The notes beneath the pieces are model-generated. The model was given only the letters and a program-made list of their open reading frames with translations. It was not told where the DNA came from and searched no databases. Source: JBBIKU01 sp037445245 (GTDB taxonomy: Bacteria > Chloroflexota > Anaerolineae > Anaerolineales > Anaerolineaceae). From it: a stretch of 9,496 nucleotides of DNA. Shown piece by piece: positions 5,610 to 9,496 of the stretch; the first letter of the stretch is position 1; each line of letters starts with the position of its first letter. The stretch spans positions 1-9,496 of the forward strand of contig JBBIKU010000093.1 in NCBI GenBank assembly GCA_037445245.1. Direction: 5' to 3'. The position numbers were made by a program, and so were the translations under genes.

Positions 5610-6757
5610 CCCGCTATGTGCTCCGCCGTCTGGCGCAGAACGTTCTAACCTTTTTTATTTTTCTAACCGCGGTCTACTTGTTGTTGGATGCCCAACCCGG
5701 CGATTACGGCAACATCTGGCTGAGCGACCCGCGCCTCACGCCTGCTCAACGCCAGGCGTTGCGTGCCAACCTTGGGCTGGACAAGCCGGTGCTCGAACGC
5801 TACGGTTTGTGGCTGCGCAACATCGCCCGGGGCGATTTTGGTATTTCGTTTTCCAATTACCCCAAACCTGTGCTGGATGTCATCTTCGAGCGCGCCCCAC
5901 GCACCATCGTTCTCTTCCTGACCTCCACCATCCTGGCGTACTATCTGGGATTTTTGATGGGCAAGATCCTAGCCTGGAAACGAGGAGGAGTGGTCGAATA
6001 CGGCACAACCGTGGTGGGGGTCAGCCTGTACACCGTATTCTTGCCGTGGTTTGCACTGATGATGGTGTGGCTGTTTGCCTACACCCTTGGGCTGTTTCCG
6101 ATCGGAAAATTCATCGACCCCTTGTTCTGGCGGCGGGCGCCGATCGATGCCAACACCGTTTTCCACCGCATGCTGCTGACCGCATTCATCTCCACGCTGC
6201 TCGTGTTTGTGTTATCCAACTTTACCCGCCGTCTCAATCCCCGGCAGCGCCGACCAGCCTTCTGGGGTGGATTTGCGGTGGTGGTTGCCGCCGTCATCGG
6301 CTATTGGGCGTCCACCGGCGTTGCCCAATACGCTCTGGATATCCTGCGCCACCTGGTGCTGCCGATCGGTACGCTGGCGATCGTCAATTTTGCGGGCATC
6401 ATGTTGCTCACCCGCAACAGCATGCTCGAAACCCAGCGCGAAGATTACATCATGACCGCTCGAGCCAAAGGATTGCCCGAAAAAGTGGTGCGCGACCGTC
6501 ACGCCGCCCGCAATGCCCTTTTGCCGGTGGCAACCTCTTTTATTTTGGCAATCGCCTTCGTTCTGGATGGCGGCGTCATCACCGAGACCATCTTCTCCTG
6601 GCCCGGCATGGGGCTCACGCTGCTCGAAGCTGCCCTGCGGCAGGACATCCCGATGGTCATCGGTGCCCTGGTCTTTACCGGCATTATGGCGCTCACCGGA
6701 CACTTACTGGCGGACATCCTGTACGCCTTTCTGGATCCGCGCATCCGCTATTCCTAA
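5606..6757 (+). CDS. ABC importer permease, DppB/OppB class
   Basis: 383 residues, longer than the usual 305-340. It is one of the two integral membrane subunits forming the import channel. The start MTRYVLRRLAQNVLTFF is typical of the class, as are LRANLGLDKPVLERYGLWL (52-70) and ARGDFGISF (74-82). The ATPase-docking EAA-type loop is DYIMTARAKGLPEKVVRDRH (280-299) with the conserved NALLP following (303-307); the C-terminal part carries GGVITETIFSWPGMG (322-336) and ends DPRIRYS. Hydrophobic segments by eye lie near 10-28, 99-119, 133-158, 188-205, 219-238, 246-269, 307-325 and 348-372. The 188-205 and 219-238 segments, joined by an Arg-rich loop (208-216), appear extra compared with the six-helix core. 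GGAGGA (5595-5600) lies five bases before the ATG, and no in-frame start exists nearby upstream. Substrate specificity cannot be read from the sequence. Confidence 0.94.
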   Translation: MTRYVLRRLAQNVLTFFIFLTAVYLLLDAQPGDYGNIWLSDPRLTPAQRQALRANLGLDKPVLERYGLWLRNIARGDFGISFSNYPKPVLDVIFERAPRTIVLFLTSTILAYYLGFLMGKILAWKRGGVVEYGTTVVGVSLYTVFLPWFALMMVWLFAYTLGLFPIGKFIDPLFWRRAPIDANTVFHRMLLTAFISTLLVFVLSNFTRRLNPRQRRPAFWGGFAVVVAAVIGYWASTGVAQYALDILRHLVLPIGTLAIVNFAGIMLLTRNSMLETQREDYIMTARAKGLPEKVVRDRHAARNALLPVATSFILAIAFVLDGGVITETIFSWPGMGLTLLEAALRQDIPMVIGALVFTGIMALTGHLLADILYAFLDPRIRYS

Positions 6758-6783
6758 CCCCGCTAGAGGAGAAACCGAATTCG

Positions 6784-7782
6784 ATGAACAACTTATCAAG
6801 AAGAACTCCTTTATGCGAAGCCATGACAGACGGGGCAGGTCCCGGCGGCATCACCGCAGCGCTGGAGACTCCGCTGTGGAAAGTGCGCCTGATGTTGTTC
6901 TGGCGCGGGCTGAAATCCAATTACAACCTCTTCCGCCAAAATCCAGTCGGCTTGATTGGCTTGGGGATCATTGTCTTCTTTTTCTTATTCATGACCGCCC
7001 ACCCCATCTTGATGAGCACTGTGTGGGACCCCAATGTCTACAATCCGGTCACCGGGCATGACCTCACGCTGGCATATCATCCTTCGCCGCCCTCCGCGAC
7101 GCACCTGTTGGGCACCGACCCGCTTGGACGGGATGTACTAAGCCAGTTGATGTGGAGCACCCGCGCCGCTTTTATGCTGGGCATCGTCACCGCTTTGATT
7201 ACCGTCATCGTCGCTACCACGGTCGGCTCGATTTCGGCTTATTTTGGCGGCTTGGTCGACGCCATCTTCATGCGTCTGGCGGATTTGATCATCATGACCC
7301 CGGTCATTACCATCCTGATCGTGATTTCCTCCCTGATTGATGTGCAGTTGATTCACCTGGCGCTAGTCCTTGGCTTATTGGGTGGTTTTGGCGGCACCAC
7401 CATCATCATCAAATCGCAGGCGTTGACGATCAAGGTGCGCGCCTATATCGAGGCGGCGCGCGTCGCCGGCGGCAACGATGCCCACATCATCACCCATCAC
7501 ATCATCCCCAACCTGATGCCGCTTTCTTTCCTGTATATGATGTTCTCGGTCACCAATGCCATCTTTTCCGAGTCGGTGCTGTCATTTTTTGGCTTGCTCA
7601 ATATTCGCATGTCGTGGGGGCTGATGATCTACACCACTTCGTATTCAGGTTACCTGCTGGACTTCCAAAGGTGGTGGCTGATATTCCCCGCCAGTGTTTC
7701 GATCAGCCTGTTGTGCGCAGCGTTTTATCTGGTTGGGCGCGCCCTGGATGAGGTGATCAACCCCAGGCTGCGCAAACGCTGA
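6784..7782 (+). CDS. ABC importer permease, DppC/OppC class
   Basis: 332 residues, second channel-forming subunit. A cytoplasmic N-terminal tail (1-50) leads to a first membrane helix (about 54-72). The class signature HLLGTDPLGRDVLSQL is at 107-122. More helices follow near 128-152, 165-186, 189-207, 247-270 and 296-316. The EAA-type ATPase-contact loop is YIEAARVAGGNDAHIITHHI (221-240) followed by IPNLMPL, and the end GRALDEVINPRLRKR is typical. The start at 6784 is 26 bases after the preceding stop; GAGGAG at 6766-6771 is 12 bases upstream, slightly far. The next in-frame ATG (6823) has no Shine-Dalgarno, so 6784 is preferred. The same frame stays open far upstream through the first permease gene, but that part has no family similarity and is a frame shadow. 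Confidence 0.95.
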   Translation: MNNLSRRTPLCEAMTDGAGPGGITAALETPLWKVRLMLFWRGLKSNYNLFRQNPVGLIGLGIIVFFFLFMTAHPILMSTVWDPNVYNPVTGHDLTLAYHPSPPSATHLLGTDPLGRDVLSQLMWSTRAAFMLGIVTALITVIVATTVGSISAYFGGLVDAIFMRLADLIIMTPVITILIVISSLIDVQLIHLALVLGLLGGFGGTTIIIKSQALTIKVRAYIEAARVAGGNDAHIITHHIIPNLMPLSFLYMMFSVTNAIFSESVLSFFGLLNIRMSWGLMIYTTSYSGYLLDFQRWWLIFPASVSISLLCAAFYLVGRALDEVINPRLRKR

Positions 7783-7826
7783 GACGACCGGTGAAAGACG
7801 CACCTTGAATTCATAAGTTTTGGATT

Positions 7827-7832
7827 GGAGAT
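7827..7832 (+). promoter_or_regulatory. Ribosome binding site deciding a TTG start
   Basis: GGAGAT within TTGGAGATT is the only Shine-Dalgarno-like sequence before the first ATPase gene. Its GGAG core (7827-7830) sits seven bases before the TTG at 7838 and downstream of the alternative TTG at 7820, which would have no site. This supports initiation at 7838. Confidence 0.6.
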
Positions 7833-7837
7833 TACCA

Positions 7838-8812
7838 TTGAGCGACACCATCCTCAAAGTTGATGACCTGACCATGCACTACACCACCCGCGCCGGCGAT
7901 GTGTGGGCTGTGGATAATGTCTCATTTTCCCTGAAAAAGGGTGAAGCACTGGGGCTGGTCGGCGAATCGGGATGCGGGAAGACGTCGATCGCCACCACCC
8001 TGTTGCGCTTGCTGCCTGAAAATGCCGTTATCAAGGGTGGGCACATTTACCTGGATGGGTTGGAGTTGATATCCTTGAAGGAAGAGGAGATGCGCAAGGT
8101 GCGCTGGCATCGCATCTCGATGGTCTTTCAGGCGGCGATGAATGCGCTCAACCCCGTTCACAAGGTGGGCGATCAGATTCTCGAAGCCATGGAGAATCAT
8201 AGACTGGTCGAGAGCAACGAAGCGGCGCGCCAACACATCGCCTCGCTCTTTCGGCTGGTCGGGTTGGACCCGAGGTTGATGCAACAATATCCACACGAGT
8301 TCAGCGGCGGTATGCGTCAGCGAGCGATCATCGCTATGGCGCTCTCCTGCAACCCCGACCTCATCATCGCCGACGAACCCACCACCGCCCTGGATGTGAT
8401 CGTGCAGGACAAACTGCTGCGCGAGATGATCGAGCTGCAAAACAAACTTGAAATGAGCATGATTTACATCTCTCACGATATTGCGGTCATCGCCGAGGTG
8501 AGCGACCGCATGGGCGTGATGTACGCCGGCAGGCTGGTCGAGCTAGCCAGCACCACCGAAATTTTCAAACACCCCTTACACCCTTACACACACGGCTTGA
8601 TGTCTGCTTTCCCCAGCATTGTGGGTCCCAAACGGAAATTGACCATCCTGCCCGGAGAACCCCCCAACCTGCTCCACCCGCCGCCGGGATGCCGCTTTCA
8701 TCCGCGTTGTCCCTTCGCCACCATGATCTGTTCCGAGCAGACCCCCGAATTCAGGGACTTGGGCGATAATCATTATGTTGCGTGCTGGCATCCCATGGAG
8801 GCAGGACGATGA
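7838..8812 (+). CDS. ABC importer ATPase, DppD/OppD class
   Basis: 324 residues from a TTG start (MSDTILKVDDLTMHY), chosen for its GGAG seven bases upstream; no ATG occurs before residue 13. This cytoplasmic subunit hydrolyses ATP to drive import. Motifs in order: Walker A GESGCGKT (42-49), Q-loop Gln98 in VFQAAMNALNP, ABC signature FSGGM (155-159, the usual variant in this class), Walker B LIIADEP (175-181), D-loop TALD, and H-loop His213. The C-terminal oligopeptide-transporter extension begins around HPLHPYTHGLMSAFP and contains four cysteines, Cys285, Cys291, Cys298 and Cys316, in the GC-RF-x3-RC pattern. In related OppD/DppD proteins these residues have been reported to hold an iron-sulfur cluster; here that is inferred from spacing. 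The stop overlaps the next start as ATGA. The 55-base gap from the permease shows no promoter or terminator. Confidence 0.95.
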   Translation: MSDTILKVDDLTMHYTTRAGDVWAVDNVSFSLKKGEALGLVGESGCGKTSIATTLLRLLPENAVIKGGHIYLDGLELISLKEEEMRKVRWHRISMVFQAAMNALNPVHKVGDQILEAMENHRLVESNEAARQHIASLFRLVGLDPRLMQQYPHEFSGGMRQRAIIAMALSCNPDLIIADEPTTALDVIVQDKLLREMIELQNKLEMSMIYISHDIAVIAEVSDRMGVMYAGRLVELASTTEIFKHPLHPYTHGLMSAFPSIVGPKRKLTILPGEPPNLLHPPPGCRFHPRCPFATMICSEQTPEFRDLGDNHYVACWHPMEAGR

Positions 8813-9496
8813 ACCCTAACGACAACGGAACCTTGCTGAAAGTCGAAAACCTCCAAAAGCTGTTTCCGCTGGCGGGCAGCCTTTTCCGCAAACCGACCGA
8901 TTTCATCCACGCTGTGGACGGGGTCAACTTCACCATCCGTCACGGCGAGAGTCTCAGCCTGGTCGGAGAGTCGGGCTCCGGGAAGACCACCACCGGCAAG
9001 CTGCTGGTGCGCCTGTTGGATCCGACAGCCGGTAACATCCACATGGCCATGGATGGCGAGTCGGTGAATATTGCCACCCTGAAGGGGAAAATGCTCAAAA
9101 CCTTCCGCCAGCATGTACAGATGATCTTCCAGGATCCATACGAATCGCTCAACCCGCGGCGTACCATCTTTGACACCATCGCCGAACCAATGGTGGTTCA
9201 GGGCATCGGCAATATCCTGCAGCGCGAACAGCGCGTGGCGCAACTGCTCGAACTGGTGGGCTTGGCGCCACCTGAAACTTTCATTTTCCGTTTTCCGCAC
9301 GAGCTTTCCGGCGGGCAGCGACAACGGGTGGCGATCGCCCGTGCCCTGGTGATCAACCCCACCTTCGTCGTCGCCGATGAGCCCACCTCGATGCTGGATG
9401 TTTCCATTCGCACCGGCATCATGAACCTGATGCAGGAACTGGCAGACCGGCTGGGACTGACCTACCTTTACATTACTCATGATCTGGCTGTCGCGC
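8809..9496 (+). CDS. ABC importer ATPase, DppF/OppF class (partial, cut by window edge)
   Basis: The frame is open from ATG 8809 to the window end: 229 complete residues, with about 90-110 expected beyond. GGAGG at 8797-8801 lies seven bases upstream, and the start overlaps the previous stop (ATGA), so translation is coupled. Motifs: Walker A GESGSGKTT (53-61), Q-loop Gln108 in IFQDPYESLNPR (106-117), the latter a hallmark of the F-type subunit, signature LSGGQ (166-170), Walker B VVADEP (187-192), D-loop SMLD, and H-loop His224. All catalytic residues are intact. It would pair with the preceding ATPase as a heterodimer under the two permeases. The C-terminal oligopeptide-transporter domain is outside the window and cannot be judged. 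Confidence 0.95.
   Translation, partial: MNPNDNGTLLKVENLQKLFPLAGSLFRKPTDFIHAVDGVNFTIRHGESLSLVGESGSGKTTTGKLLVRLLDPTAGNIHMAMDGESVNIATLKGKMLKTFRQHVQMIFQDPYESLNPRRTIFDTIAEPMVVQGIGNILQREQRVAQLLELVGLAPPETFIFRFPHELSGGQRQRVAIARALVINPTFVVADEPTSMLDVSIRTGIMNLMQELADRLGLTYLYITHDLAVA

Noticed and set aside
5809..6783. The reading frame of the second permease stays open about 325 codons upstream, suggesting a 657-residue protein.
   Set aside because: The upstream part lies wholly within the first permease gene, is rich in His/Arg/Pro as expected of an out-of-frame GC-rich shadow, and has no family similarity; the real start at 6784 has a ribosome binding site.
7820..7837. Upstream TTG at 7820 as the start of the first ATPase (six extra residues).
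   Set aside because: It has no Shine-Dalgarno upstream, and the GGAG at 7827-7830 would lie inside the gene; the TTG at 7838 fits both the ribosome binding site and the usual N-terminus.
1..9496. CRISPR arrays, tRNA or rRNA genes, insertion sequences, phage or defence genes.
   Set aside because: No arrays of spaced repeats, no cloverleaf or rRNA-like sequence, no transposase motifs; nearly all of the window is accounted for by rsgA and the transporter genes.

Overview
The window is a GC-rich (by eye), all plus-strand stretch that looks like a bacterial chromosome, probably from a Chloroflexota (Anaerolineae-type) organism. That assignment is an inference. It rests on very large family-5 solute-binding lipoproteins with Pro/Thr/Ala-rich linkers after the lipobox, and on an inserted segment with a Cys-x4-Cys pair in the first of them that I associate from memory with Anaerolineae homologues. 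No rRNA or taxonomic marker is present.

Layout. Positions 1-78 hold the Pro/Thr/Glu-rich tail of an upstream gene whose stop overlaps the start of rsgA (78-992), the circularly permuted GTPase of 30S ribosome maturation. After 43 bases comes a first large solute-binding lipoprotein (1036-2961). A 237-base intergenic region follows. It holds a good sigma70-type promoter (TTGACT-17-TATATT), a 12-base tandem repeat just upstream of its -35 box, and a leader with a small hairpin, a near-perfect Shine-Dalgarno sequence and a 23-codon mini-ORF that overlaps the next start as ATGA. A second large solute-binding lipoprotein follows (3199-5319) and ends at a strong hairpin terminator (5350-5387). An AT-rich 286-base gap contains another candidate promoter and a second, 14-codon mini-ORF. 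Then come the four membrane and energy subunits of a peptide/oligosaccharide-type ABC importer: a DppB/OppB-class permease (5606-6757), a DppC/OppC-class permease (6784-7782), a DppD/OppD-class ATPase (7838-8812) and a DppF/OppF-class ATPase (8809 to the window edge, truncated).

How it works together. The two lipoproteins would catch substrate outside the membrane and deliver it to the permease pair, with the two ATPases driving import. The second binding protein has its own promoter and terminator, so it can be made in excess over the membrane complex; the permease-ATPase genes form a tightly packed separate operon. The family cannot fix the substrate: peptides are the default guess, but oligosaccharides are possible for this class.

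I found no previously undescribed system. The observations most worth checking are the leader of the second binding protein (tandem repeat, strong Shine-Dalgarno, ATGA-coupled mini-ORF), the similar coupled mini-ORF before the permease, and an apparent extra pair of membrane segments in the first permease.
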